Below are positions 15,920-24,655 of a stretch of 64,000 bases of DNA, one piece after another. The position numbers were made by a program, and so were the translations under genes. The stretch is from Ruminococcus sp. UBA1409 (GTDB taxonomy: Bacteria; Bacillota; Clostridia; Oscillospirales; Ruminococcaceae): contig DBPX01000016.1 in assembly GCA_002305045.1 (NCBI GenBank), positions 245,872 to 309,871 of the forward strand, read 5' to 3'. The notes below the pieces were generated by a model. The model had not been told where the DNA came from. It worked only from the letters and a program-made list of their open reading frames with translations, and searched no databases. How positions within the stretch are numbered: position 1 is the stretch's first letter; each line of letters starts with the position of its first letter.

Positions 15920-16414
15920 ATGCAAACAGAAAACGCAAATGTTTACATCTCTTCTGCTGTTGATAAGTACTCGGACATGGTATACCGTACCGCCTGTCAC
16001 GCATTATGCGACACTCACTATGCCGAGGATATCACACAGGAGGTTTTTTTAAAGCTGCTTAGCACTTTGCCGGACTTTGAGTCTGACGAGCACGAGAAGG
16101 CTTGGCTGTTAAGAGTTACCATCAATATGTGTAAAAACTACAATAAGAAGGTCTATAATCATCCTAACATCGAGCTGTCCGAGACTATCCCCGCCCCGCA
16201 GGAGTATTACTCTGACGGTACGGTCCTTAACGCCGTGATGGCGCTTCCCGAGAAATACCGCACCGCAGTTTATCTGTTTTACTTCGAGGGCTACCAGATA
16301 AAAGAGATAGCTAAGATTATGGGCTCAAACCAAAACACCGTTTCTTCTCTGCTTATGCGTGCGAGGAAGCGGCTGGGAGTAATGCTGGAGGGAGAGTATG
16401 GCGATGATTTTTGA
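15920..16414 (+). CDS. ECF-family RNA polymerase sigma factor
   Basis: This 164-residue extracytoplasmic-function sigma factor would direct RNA polymerase to a stress or envelope regulon. Region 2 is visible as YSDMVYRTACHAL...YAEDITQEVFLKLL (about 14-46) and the linker is Asp/Glu-rich. Region 4 shows LPEKYRTAVYLFYFEGYQIKEIAKIMG followed by the recognition helix NQNTVSSLLMRARKRL. The ATG at 15920 is used because region 2 follows directly. The gene overlaps the next by 17 nt, the usual layout for sigma and anti-sigma pairs. The signal sensed and the regulon cannot be derived from the window. Confidence 0.93.
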   Translation: MQTENANVYISSAVDKYSDMVYRTACHALCDTHYAEDITQEVFLKLLSTLPDFESDEHEKAWLLRVTINMCKNYNKKVYNHPNIELSETIPAPQEYYSDGTVLNAVMALPEKYRTAVYLFYFEGYQIKEIAKIMGSNQNTVSSLLMRARKRLGVMLEGEYGDDF

Positions 16415-18266
16415 AGAAAAATATAAAAGCGAAGCCGGCTCCTTAAAGCTTAGCGGGGAGTCAAAAGATAGGCTTAAGGAGCTTCTTTTTAGCAGAGTTG
16501 AGGCTTCTAATGGGAAAAAAGCCTTTCCTATCGCCGAAAAAACAGGCGAGGATAATAAATCCTCGGGGGATATAAAATTCTCGGAGGATGCAAAATCCTC
16601 GGGGGATGCAAAATCCTCAGGAGAGAAAAAGCTTGCGATGTATAAATATCTCTCGCTTGCCGCCTGCCTTGTAGCCTCTATATCGCTTGTTGGAATTTTC
16701 TCGGTGATGTCAACAAGATTCAAGGTCGCAAATCATGAATCCTCCAGTCAGATGAACAACGATTCCGGCTACAGCCTTTCGGGCTCTGCAAAGGACTATG
16801 AGGAGCTTGATCTGGAGGAGGATATCCTCTTAGAGTATGACGATGACTCCAGCGACGGCGTCGCCCTTGGAGACTCCCCCTCGGCTGAAAACGACCTCCC
16901 GGTAGCTGATTATGCCATTCCCGAGATAGCTGAGGAGACGGGAGAGATATATGACGACAATCTCGGCACCGGTCCGACGCCCGTTACCTCAGACTACGAC
17001 GCAGACAGCTCAGAGGGCGTCTCGCCGTATGCCAGCGTAAACTACACCGGCGATTACTACACCGAGGACTATGTCATCATGCTGAGCGAGCGTCCCGAGA
17101 TTTATGCTGAGAGCGTCTATAACGACAGCGAGGATTTCTACAGCCTGCTTGAAGCCTCGCTCACGGATAGCTCGCTGAGCCATTACGACTTCCCCGAGGC
17201 CATGAACTTCTACGATGTCCTTGAAAATCAGCTCGAGGAAGAAAACGAGCTGTGCGGGGCGAATCTTGTCAGGCTCACGATTAACGGGGTCAGCGGCGAG
17301 CAGGATTACAGGACTCTTTACGATGTCACAATAAACTACGATTATCTTAACCAGGAGAGCTGTCAGGTAGACGGGCTTGTCTGGCTGGAGGGCTCCTCTA
17401 AAAACCAGCTTGCGGGCATGCCGGTTTACGATTCCGGCGATGTCATACTTTGCAGCCTTATCCCCACCTCGGAGGGTCTTGGAGCTGTCAGCGAGCTTTT
17501 GTACGATGTCTACGAGCTGAGCGGAACAGATATCGCCTACCACAGGTATTACAGCGCTGTCGACCCAGGCTACACCGACATGGGAATCCTTCCTACCGAG
17601 GCGGAGTTTATCACCACAACCGAGAACAACCCCGTTTTGTACACCCACAAGGCTGCCGTCAGGGAGCTGACAAGGTATATACGGCGAAAGGTAAACGGCG
17701 AGGATTACCGCTACAGCGATATCTCCCTTCTTATGAGCTACAGCCGTGGCGAGCTGTCAGTTTCCGAGCTTTCAGCTCTTGTAGACTCCGGCAGTGACGA
17801 AGCCCTAGAGCAGCCTCAGGCCGAGACGGTGCAGGAGGCGCCTATATCCAGCATAGGCGTAAACTCAGCCGACGACAGGATGATTATCCAGTCGGGAGAG
17901 ACAAGAATATACCTTTCAAGCGAGGAGACGACCTCATACCTTTCGCAGAGGTTTATTACCTCCTACAGCGGAATCACCCAGTCGCAGGATGAGACCAATG
18001 TCCTGTTCGTCGGAGGTAAGCTTGTATTTAACTCCGGCACAGCCTTCCAGGGCGAGCTTGTAGGTCTTGAGGTCTCCAGCGCAGACTGTCCCCTTGATAT
18101 AAGCTTCAACGGGCTTAGGGTCGGCGACTCGGTGGACTTAGCAAAGTCCGTTCTTAGAATCGAGCGCAACCTCTCAGACGACGTCACGATAACCTACCGT
18201 GGCGAAAGTCTGGTGGTTACTCTAAAGTTTGAGTACGGCTCGCTTGCAAGGATTACAGCGGAATAG
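16398..18266 (+). CDS. Membrane anti-sigma-factor-like protein
   Basis: The 622-residue product is the likely anti-sigma partner of the overlapping ECF sigma factor. The N-terminal cytoplasmic part (about 1-78) holds an amphipathic helix (SKDRLKELLFSRVE) and a Lys/Ser/Asp repeat encoded by four 18-bp units. One transmembrane segment lies at about 81-103 (YLSLAACLVASISLVGIFSV). The large extracytoplasmic portion is acidic and Ser/Tyr/Asp-rich to about 215, then becomes more structured, ending in a beta-rich segment (FNGLRVGDSVDLAKSVLRIE). I recognise no named sensor domain. The start ATG 16398 has GGAGGGAGAG ahead of it. The anti-sigma role is inferred from overlap and topology, not from a ZAS zinc motif, which is absent. 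Confidence 0.78.
   Translation: MAMIFEEKYKSEAGSLKLSGESKDRLKELLFSRVEASNGKKAFPIAEKTGEDNKSSGDIKFSEDAKSSGDAKSSGEKKLAMYKYLSLAACLVASISLVGIFSVMSTRFKVANHESSSQMNNDSGYSLSGSAKDYEELDLEEDILLEYDDDSSDGVALGDSPSAENDLPVADYAIPEIAEETGEIYDDNLGTGPTPVTSDYDADSSEGVSPYASVNYTGDYYTEDYVIMLSERPEIYAESVYNDSEDFYSLLEASLTDSSLSHYDFPEAMNFYDVLENQLEEENELCGANLVRLTINGVSGEQDYRTLYDVTINYDYLNQESCQVDGLVWLEGSSKNQLAGMPVYDSGDVILCSLIPTSEGLGAVSELLYDVYELSGTDIAYHRYYSAVDPGYTDMGILPTEAEFITTTENNPVLYTHKAAVRELTRYIRRKVNGEDYRYSDISLLMSYSRGELSVSELSALVDSGSDEALEQPQAETVQEAPISSIGVNSADDRMIIQSGETRIYLSSEETTSYLSQRFITSYSGITQSQDETNVLFVGGKLVFNSGTAFQGELVGLEVSSADCPLDISFNGLRVGDSVDLAKSVLRIERNLSDDVTITYRGESLVVTLKFEYGSLARITAE
16551..16622 (+). repeat. Four tandem 18-bp repeats within the anti-sigma-like gene
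   Basis: Four adjacent 18-bp units start at 16551, 16569, 16587 and 16605, with consensus GATGCAAAATCCTCGGGG. The last two differ only near their 3' ends. They encode a hexapeptide repeat (DAKSSG-like) in the cytoplasmic linker before the membrane helix. In-frame copy-number change could alter linker length. Confidence 0.9.
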
Positions 18267-18278
18267 TATTATAGTATT

Positions 18279-18308
18279 AAGCCCTTGCGAAATCGCAAGG
18301 GCTTTTTT
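18279..18308 (+). terminator. Rho-independent terminator of the sigma/anti-sigma operon
   Basis: AAGCCCTTGCGA (18279-18290) pairs perfectly with TCGCAAGGGCTT (18293-18304) and runs into TTTTTT. It lies between convergent genes and could also act weakly on the minus strand. Confidence 0.92.
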
Positions 18309-18319
18309 ATATCTATAAT

Positions 18320-20569
18320 TTAGAATGTTAGCTGGTCGGGGTCGGCGACGCCCTTTAAAAACGGTCCCGCTGCGGGGATGCTTTTTGTTACGAACTTTGA
18401 AAGCTCGCTGAGCTTTTCCGGCTGGACGATTCCTGCCGACTCAACCTCCGACCTTGCTTTAAGGGTCATCACCTGAACTCCTATGGTGGTCCTTGTGGCT
18501 TTGGGGAGAATCATCCCGGTGTTGAATATTACCGCCCTGCCGTTTGTCGACCTGAGCATGACATCGGCTCCCTCGCCTATGTCAAGAATCGAGATAAGCC
18601 GTGACTTATCTGAAAATGCGCCGGACAGCATCCTTCTGTTGGTCTTTGTCTCATAGGCGCTAAGGGGAACCTTGGCAGCCTTGCCGTTCGAGTAGACAAA
18701 AAGAAGGCAGCCGGAATAATCTGTCGTGGCTGTAAACGCCACTATGCTCTCTCCCTCCTCCAGCTTTAGAAGCACCGGGATATAGTCTCCCAGAAGGCTA
18801 GCCTTGGAGTCCTGGAAGGAGGACGCCTTTGTCTTATAGACATTGCAGCGGTCGGTGAAGATAAGCAGCTCCGCTCTGTTGGTGGAGTCAAGCTCGGACA
18901 TTATCCTGTCGCCCTCCTTGAGCTTCTGCTCGCCGCTCATCCTAAGAGACTGCATGGTAATCTTCTTGAAGTAGCCGTCCCTTGTGAAGATAAGCCTGCA
19001 GGGATAGTCCGGCACCTGCTCGGTTATTTTCTCCTCCTTGGACTCGTCGACATAGATAATCTCGGTGCGCCTTTCCTGACCGTACTTTTTAATCACGGTC
19101 TCAAGCTCCTTAACGATTATCCCCTTTATCTTTTTTTCGCTTCCAAGAGTCTCTTTTAGCGAGGCAATGTCCGCCTCAAGCTGCTCGATATCCGAGATTC
19201 TGTTTAAAATAAACTCACGGTTTAGATGCCTTAGCTTTATCTCTGCGACATACTCCGCCTGCACCTCATCAATAGAAAAGCCTATCATAAGGTTGGGAAC
19301 GACCTCTGACTCCTCCTCGGTCTCCCTTACGATTTTTATCGCCCTGTCTATATCGAGAAGTATTCTTTCAAGACCCTTTAGAAGATGGAGCCGCTCCTCC
19401 TTCTTTTTAAGCTCGAAGCTTACCCTGCGTCTTACGCAGCCAGTCCTGAAATCTATCCACTCCTTTATTATCGAGGACACTCCTAGGACCTTCGGATAGC
19501 CGTGGACAAGGATGTTGAAGTTTGCAAAGAAGCTGTCCTGAAGCGGGGTTAGCTGATAAAGCCTTTTCATCACCTGCTCTGGGTCTGCTCCCCTTTTCAG
19601 GTCGATGGCGATTTTAAGACCGTTCAGGTCGGTTTCGTCCCTGATATAGGATATCTCCTTCATGCCGCCCTTTGCAAGCTCGACTACCTTGTCGATTATC
19701 GCCTCTACTGTGGTCGTGGGAGGTATCTGGGTGACCTCGATGCAGTTTGCCTCCCTGTCGTAGGAGTACCTCGCCCTTATCTTGACAGAGCCTCTGCCAG
19801 TGTCGAAAATCTGCCTTAGCTTTGCGCTGTCGTATATTAACATTCCCCCGCCGGGAAAATCGGGACCGTTCATTATCTGCATGGGATCAAAGTCCGGGTC
19901 CTTTATCAAGGCTATAGTCGCCTCGCAAAGCTCCTTGAGGTTAAAGGGGCAAATTGAGGACGCCATCGAGACTCCTATTCCGACATTTGAATTTACAAGT
20001 ATCGAGGGAAATGTCACCGGCAGAAGCTCCGGCTCCAGCATGGTGTTGTCGTAATTGGGAACAAGGGTGACGGTATCCTTGTCGATATCCGAAAAAAGCT
20101 CGTTGCAAATAGGGTCGAGCTTTGCCTCGGTGTATCTTGAGGCGGCATACGCCATGTCCGAGGAGTACGCCTTTCCAAAGTTCCCCTTTGAATCGATATA
20201 CGGGTGCAAAAGAGCCTCGTTTCCCCTAGCCAGCCTGACCATCGTCTCATATATTGCCTGGTCGCCGTGGGGATTTAGCTTCATCGTCTGTCCTACTATA
20301 TTGGCGGACTTTGTTCTAGGACCAGACAAAAGCCCCATCTTGTACATGGTGAATAAAAGCTTTCTGTGCGAGGGCTTGAAGCCGTCTATCTCTGGGAAGG
20401 CCCTTGATACTATTACGCTCATGGCATACGGCATATAGTTTTTTTCCAGAGTGACGGTTATCGGCTCCTCCACGACAGAGCCTGCGCCGCTTATATAAGC
20501 CTCCTGCTGTCTGCGGGACAGCGACGGCTGCTTTTTCGTTCTTTCGTCCGTCTTTTTCTTTTTTGGCAA
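18320..20569 (-). CDS. parC: Type IIA DNA topoisomerase subunit A (ParC/GyrA-like)
   Basis: This is the DNA breakage-reunion subunit of a topoisomerase IV or gyrase-like enzyme acting with the upstream ATPase subunit. The 749 residues hold the winged-helix breakage domain with the active Tyr in AASRYTEAKL, the tower region, the GGMKEISYIRDETDLNGLKIAIDLKRG block and a C-terminal beta-propeller from about 500. The GyrA-box (QRRGGKG) is not apparent, which favours ParC. The helix that carries quinolone-contact residues reads NPHGDQAIYETM: Gln sits where GyrA/ParC usually have Ser, and Glu replaces Asp. The pair is diverged from typical ParC, so the name is tentative. It starts 12 nt after the parE stop. 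Confidence 0.88.
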   Translation of the reverse strand: MPKKKKTDERTKKQPSLSRRQQEAYISGAGSVVEEPITVTLEKNYMPYAMSVIVSRAFPEIDGFKPSHRKLLFTMYKMGLLSGPRTKSANIVGQTMKLNPHGDQAIYETMVRLARGNEALLHPYIDSKGNFGKAYSSDMAYAASRYTEAKLDPICNELFSDIDKDTVTLVPNYDNTMLEPELLPVTFPSILVNSNVGIGVSMASSICPFNLKELCEATIALIKDPDFDPMQIMNGPDFPGGGMLIYDSAKLRQIFDTGRGSVKIRARYSYDREANCIEVTQIPPTTTVEAIIDKVVELAKGGMKEISYIRDETDLNGLKIAIDLKRGADPEQVMKRLYQLTPLQDSFFANFNILVHGYPKVLGVSSIIKEWIDFRTGCVRRRVSFELKKKEERLHLLKGLERILLDIDRAIKIVRETEEESEVVPNLMIGFSIDEVQAEYVAEIKLRHLNREFILNRISDIEQLEADIASLKETLGSEKKIKGIIVKELETVIKKYGQERRTEIIYVDESKEEKITEQVPDYPCRLIFTRDGYFKKITMQSLRMSGEQKLKEGDRIMSELDSTNRAELLIFTDRCNVYKTKASSFQDSKASLLGDYIPVLLKLEEGESIVAFTATTDYSGCLLFVYSNGKAAKVPLSAYETKTNRRMLSGAFSDKSRLISILDIGEGADVMLRSTNGRAVIFNTGMILPKATRTTIGVQVMTLKARSEVESAGIVQPEKLSELSKFVTKSIPAAGPFLKGVADPDQLTF

Positions 20570-20581
20570 GTTATCTCCTCC

Positions 20582-22582
20582 TTAGCTAAGGTCTGCCATG
20601 TCGATATAGTCGTGTCCGTTGTTGCTTATAAACTCCTTGCGGGCTGAGAGATTGTCCCCCAGGAGCATATCGAACATGAATTTTGTATGCTCAGCCTCGT
20701 CAGGAGTGACCTGAATCAGCCTTCTTGTGTCGGGATTCATGGTAGTAAGGCTCATCATGTCAGGCTCGTTCTCGCCAAGTCCCTTTGAGCGCTGGAGGGT
20801 GTATTTTTCCTTGCCTATCATGGACAAAATCTTGGCTCTTTCTCCCTCATCGTAGGCAAAATAGGTCCTGTCCCTTGTGTTTATCTCGTAAAGGGGAGAC
20901 TCTGCGATGTATACAAAGCCCTCCTGTATGAGCGTCGGTGCAAGGGTGTAGAGCATGGTGAGTATCAGAGTTCTTATCTGGAAGCCGTCATAGTCGGCAT
21001 CGGTGCAGATTATAATCTTGCTCCACCTGAGCGAGCCAAGATTAAAGCTTGACAGCTCCTTGTTCTTTGCCGACTTGACCTCGACTCCGCAGCCGAGCAC
21101 CTTCATAAGGTCGGTGATAATCTCGCTTTCAAAGATTTTATTATAGCTCGCCTTCAGGCAGTTGAGAATCTTTCCCCTGACGGGTATGACAGCCTGAAAC
21201 TCAGCGTCCCTTGCTAGCTTGACCGAGCCTAGCGCAGAGTCTCCCTCGACGATGTAAAGCTCCCGCCGTGAGACATCCTTTGTCCTGCAATCGACGAACT
21301 TCTTTATCATGTTGGTCATGTCGAGCTTTTCTGCGTACAGCTTTTTTGTAGTTACCCTGGTTTTCTCCGCACTCTCCCTGGAGCGCTTGTTTACAAGCAC
21401 CTGGTCGCATATCCTGCCGGCGTCCTCGGGGTTTTCTATGAAATAGATTTCAAGCTGGTGCTTTAAAAACTCCACCGCCGCCTCGTATATAAACTTGTTG
21501 CTTATAGCCTTCTTTGTCTGATTCTCATAGGAGGTCTGGGTGGAGAATGAGCTTGACACCATCACAAGGCAGTCCTCGATATCGACAAACTGGAGCTTCT
21601 GCTCGTTTTTAAGATACTTGCCGTTTTGCTTCATATAGCTGTCAAGATAGGAGCTAAACGCCTGCCTTACAGCCCTCTCGGTGGAGCCTCCGTACTCTAA
21701 AAAGCTTGAATTATGGAAGTATTCCTGACACTTTACCGACTTTGAAAAGGCAAAGGCAAAGTTGTACTTTACCTTGTACTCGTTCATGTCCTCCCTGTCC
21801 CTGCCCTTTCTGTCGCAGGACCAGAGCCTCGGCTCGGTGATATACTCCTCGCCCACAAGCTCCCTTACATAGTCCAGTATGCCGTTTTCGTAAAGATACT
21901 CAAGCTCCTCAAAGGCTCCGTCGTCGTCCTGATATCTTAAAACAAAGCATATCCCCGGATTTACAATGGACTGCTTTTTTAGGACATCGGTAAAGTATTC
22001 CTTGTCAATCCTGATGTCGGTAAAGACCTCAAGGTCGGGTCTCCACCGGGTTTTGGTGCCGGTTTTGCCCTTTTTGGAGGGCTTTTTTGAAAGGCCGCCG
22101 ATATTCTCTCCCTTTTCAAAGTGGAGGTTGTAGGTAAAACCGTCTCTGTTGACCTCGACATCCATATACTCGGAGGAATACTGCGTCGCACAGGCTCCAA
22201 GACCGTTTAAGCCCAGGGAATACTCATAATTGTCACCCGAGGCGTTGTCGTACTTTCCGCCGGCGTACAGTTCGCAATAGACAAGCTCCCAGTTGTACCT
22301 GCCCTCAGACCTGTTAAAATCGACCGGGCAGCCCCTGCCCATATCCTCCACCTCGATGGAGTCGTCGTTATACCTTGTCACGATTATTCTGGAGCCGTAG
22401 CCCTCCTTGGCCTCGTCGACAGAGTTGGAAATAATCTCAAACACCGAGTGCTTACAGCCGTCAAGACCGTCCGAGCCGAAGATTACGGCTGGGCGCTTTC
22501 TCACCCTGTCGGCTCCCTTTAGCGACCTTATCGCCTCGTTGCCGTATTCGTTTTTGGAATTAGAAGATGTTTTTACTGACAT
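20582..22582 (-). CDS. parE: Type IIA DNA topoisomerase subunit B (ParE/GyrB-like)
   Basis: This is the ATPase and Toprim subunit partnering the downstream ParC-like protein. The GHKL ATPase domain shows VFEIISNSVDEA, the VEDMGRGCPVDF motif and LGLNGLGACATQYSS. The transducer domain follows, then the Toprim motifs EGDSALG and DADYDG (most family members have DADVDG), and RSKGLGENEPDMM near the C-terminus. I use ATG 22582 (MSVKTSSN), with a GGAAAGGAAG ribosome binding site; ATG 22612 lies further upstream without family similarity. The protein is 666 residues, somewhat longer than usual ParE, with a long ATPase-transducer insert. Name given by domain content; sequence is divergent. Confidence 0.88.
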   Translation of the reverse strand: MSVKTSSNSKNEYGNEAIRSLKGADRVRKRPAVIFGSDGLDGCKHSVFEIISNSVDEAKEGYGSRIIVTRYNDDSIEVEDMGRGCPVDFNRSEGRYNWELVYCELYAGGKYDNASGDNYEYSLGLNGLGACATQYSSEYMDVEVNRDGFTYNLHFEKGENIGGLSKKPSKKGKTGTKTRWRPDLEVFTDIRIDKEYFTDVLKKQSIVNPGICFVLRYQDDDGAFEELEYLYENGILDYVRELVGEEYITEPRLWSCDRKGRDREDMNEYKVKYNFAFAFSKSVKCQEYFHNSSFLEYGGSTERAVRQAFSSYLDSYMKQNGKYLKNEQKLQFVDIEDCLVMVSSSFSTQTSYENQTKKAISNKFIYEAAVEFLKHQLEIYFIENPEDAGRICDQVLVNKRSRESAEKTRVTTKKLYAEKLDMTNMIKKFVDCRTKDVSRRELYIVEGDSALGSVKLARDAEFQAVIPVRGKILNCLKASYNKIFESEIITDLMKVLGCGVEVKSAKNKELSSFNLGSLRWSKIIICTDADYDGFQIRTLILTMLYTLAPTLIQEGFVYIAESPLYEINTRDRTYFAYDEGERAKILSMIGKEKYTLQRSKGLGENEPDMMSLTTMNPDTRRLIQVTPDEAEHTKFMFDMLLGDNLSARKEFISNNGHDYIDMADLS

Positions 22583-22661
22583 TAAAAGCTTCCTTTCCTC
22601 CAAATGCGCCAAGGCTATCTTATTGACCCGGCGCAGACTGCCGCAAAGACGGCGAGATTAA

Positions 22662-22689
22662 TTATGCCACATTTTTTTCAAAATTGCAA
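22662..22689 (-). promoter_or_regulatory. Candidate promoter of the topoisomerase operon
   Basis: On the minus strand TTGCAA (22689-22684), a 16-nt spacer and CATAAT (22667-22662) lie about 80 nt upstream of parE. Confidence 0.5.
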
Positions 22690-22750
22690 GTGCCGCCGCC
22701 GGCAGGCCGCAGTTCCTCCAAATTATCAGTAAAATGCTTTCAAATCATCA

Positions 22751-22778
22751 TTGATATTTTGACCGCAGCATGTATAAT
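22751..22778 (+). promoter_or_regulatory. Promoter of the GH43-GH31 operon
   Basis: TTGATA (22751-22756), a 16-nt spacer and TATAAT (22773-22778) lie about 60 nt upstream of the GH43 ATG, which has AGAGAGGTAGG ahead of it. Confidence 0.65.
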
Positions 22779-22839
22779 AGGCTTATAAGCCGAAATTAAG
22801 CCGAAGGCTTTCATATCATCAAAGAGAGGTAGGATAAAA

Positions 22840-24636
22840 ATGTCTAATTCAAAGCTTCTAATCTACACCAGAGAGCCGATGGAGTCGGATATTTACGACC
22901 CCAAGCTCGCCTACAGTATGCACATCGCAGTAAAAAACGACGGCGGCGTAACCGTGCTGAATCACAACTCGGGTGTTTTCTTCGCCAAAGCCACCGAGAA
23001 TCAAAACGGCTCGCTGAATGCAAAATCCCTTCGCTCACCCTATGCCGTTAGACTGGGAAATGAGTCGGGCTGGGGAGTTATAGCAGTTCGCACCGAGGCT
23101 GACGGCTCCTTGGAGCCTGATTCCTGCGGCTGTCTGCTCCTTGCAAAGACAGAGGATTTCATTCACTTTAAGGAGCTTGGGCTTTTAAAGCTCTCGGACA
23201 GCCACATCGAGCGTGCGGCGGTCTTTACGGCTGAGGGCGAGTCCTCCTGCAAAATAGTATACAAGACCGAGGACGGCGTTTTTTGCTCTTCTTTAGACAG
23301 CTTCTCCCCAGAATCTAATGTAAGCCCCTGCGAGCCTGAGGGATTAAGCCTCCCCGAGCCTTCAGCCTGCGGCGGCTTTGCCGAGGGAGCCGTTTTGTCC
23401 TGCGAAATACCCATCCCCGACAGCCTCGCCGAGGAGCTTATAAAAAGGCTCACCACGCCCTGCAACACCTCGGTAATCGTCCCGGATACCGTTTACTGCT
23501 CAAGCGAGAGCGAGCTTGCCGGCGTTAAAGCCGTCTGCCTCTACTCCGACGGCTCAAAGGACGAAAAGACGGTTGACTGGGAGCTTTCCTGCGTTGATTT
23601 TAACAAGCCCGGAAGCTATACGGTTAACGGCAGAATCAAGCAGGACCACTACCCCTTCCCCATTGCAATAAACCGTGCCGACCCCTGCGTCACGATATGG
23701 GAGGGCAAATACTATTTCATTGCCACAAACGACGCCGACGGCAACAACTCCCTTTACATCAGGTGTGCGGACTCCCTGCACGGTCTTATCGACGCCGAGG
23801 AGGTCCTGCTTCTTGACACAAAGACTCAGGAGGGCATAAAGGGGCTTCTCTGGGCGCCTGAGTTCCACGAGATAGACGGCAGGCTTTATATCTTCCATGC
23901 GGCGACTACAGGTCACTTCTTCTGCGAGGAGAGCCATCTTATGGTGCTTGAAAAGGGCAAGGACCCGATGGTTCGCTCCAACTGGTCTGACACAAGAAGG
24001 ATAACAAGAGCCGACGGCTCCGAGCTGTGCGAGGCGGGAAGGACGATTACCCTTGACATGACTGTATTCGAGTGGGACGGCTCTATATATGCGGTCTGGT
24101 CTCAGAGGCAGTTCCTGCCCGACGACCTCGGCGCATGGCTATATATCGCAAGGCTCAACAGAAATGACCCCTGGAGGCTTGACAGCGAGCCGGTTGTCCT
24201 TTCCAAGCCGGACTACGGCTGGGCTAATAACCACACCTTTGTAGACGAGGGTCCGTTCGCTCTCTTTAGGGACGGCAAGCTCTGGCTATCCTTCTCGAGT
24301 GCGGCGGTCGACTCTACCTATGTCGTGGCATTTTTGACCCTCGAGCCGGGACAGGACCCCTTAAATCCCGAGTGCTGGGTAAAGGCAAACTTCCCCTCGC
24401 TCAGCTCAAGGTCGGTAACGGGAGAGTTCGGAACAGGCCACAACGCCTATGTCAAGGATACAGACGGAAAGGTCTACAACACCTACCATGCAAGACCGGG
24501 AGTCAATGGTCCCCGCTCCAGCGGAATCAGGCGTGTGCATTTTAACATATACAACGAGCCTGTACTCGATATGACCGAGGAGCTTGATATAAGACCCTGG
24601 CTCCGTGATGTCAAAACAACCGTAATAGTAAAATAA
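22840..24636 (+). CDS. GH43-like glycosidase with internal Ig-like domain
   Basis: GH43 enzymes are inverting, five-bladed propeller glycosidases (arabinofuranosidase, xylosidase, galactosidase). The 598-residue protein has no signal peptide and is likely cytoplasmic. Residues 1-200 form a first, degenerate propeller-like region. About 205-265 resembles a bacterial Ig-like domain (KAVCLYSDGSKDEKTVDWEL ... GSYTVNGRI). The main GH43 part begins with the catalytic-base-type segment NRADPCVTIWEGKYYFIATND and contains LWAPEFHEIDGRLYIFHAA, where a Glu is conserved, plus HTFVDEGPFALF and GHNAYVKDTDGKVYNTYHAR toward the end. The substrate is probably an imported arabino- or xylo-oligosaccharide. It is followed 19 nt later by GH31. 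Confidence 0.87.
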   Translation: MSNSKLLIYTREPMESDIYDPKLAYSMHIAVKNDGGVTVLNHNSGVFFAKATENQNGSLNAKSLRSPYAVRLGNESGWGVIAVRTEADGSLEPDSCGCLLLAKTEDFIHFKELGLLKLSDSHIERAAVFTAEGESSCKIVYKTEDGVFCSSLDSFSPESNVSPCEPEGLSLPEPSACGGFAEGAVLSCEIPIPDSLAEELIKRLTTPCNTSVIVPDTVYCSSESELAGVKAVCLYSDGSKDEKTVDWELSCVDFNKPGSYTVNGRIKQDHYPFPIAINRADPCVTIWEGKYYFIATNDADGNNSLYIRCADSLHGLIDAEEVLLLDTKTQEGIKGLLWAPEFHEIDGRLYIFHAATTGHFFCEESHLMVLEKGKDPMVRSNWSDTRRITRADGSELCEAGRTITLDMTVFEWDGSIYAVWSQRQFLPDDLGAWLYIARLNRNDPWRLDSEPVVLSKPDYGWANNHTFVDEGPFALFRDGKLWLSFSSAAVDSTYVVAFLTLEPGQDPLNPECWVKANFPSLSSRSVTGEFGTGHNAYVKDTDGKVYNTYHARPGVNGPRSSGIRRVHFNIYNEPVLDMTEELDIRPWLRDVKTTVIVK

Positions 24637-24655
24637 TCCCGTAAAGGAGGCCGCC

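Noticed and set aside
15738..16052. 104-codon frame beginning in the sigma-factor leader
   Set aside because: It overlaps the sigma gene in another frame, lacks a ribosome binding site and resembles no protein; treated as leader sequence.
17010..17648. 212-codon minus-strand frame inside the anti-sigma-like gene
   Set aside because: It is antisense to a gene that overlaps and partners the sigma factor, with no recognisable domain or start signal.
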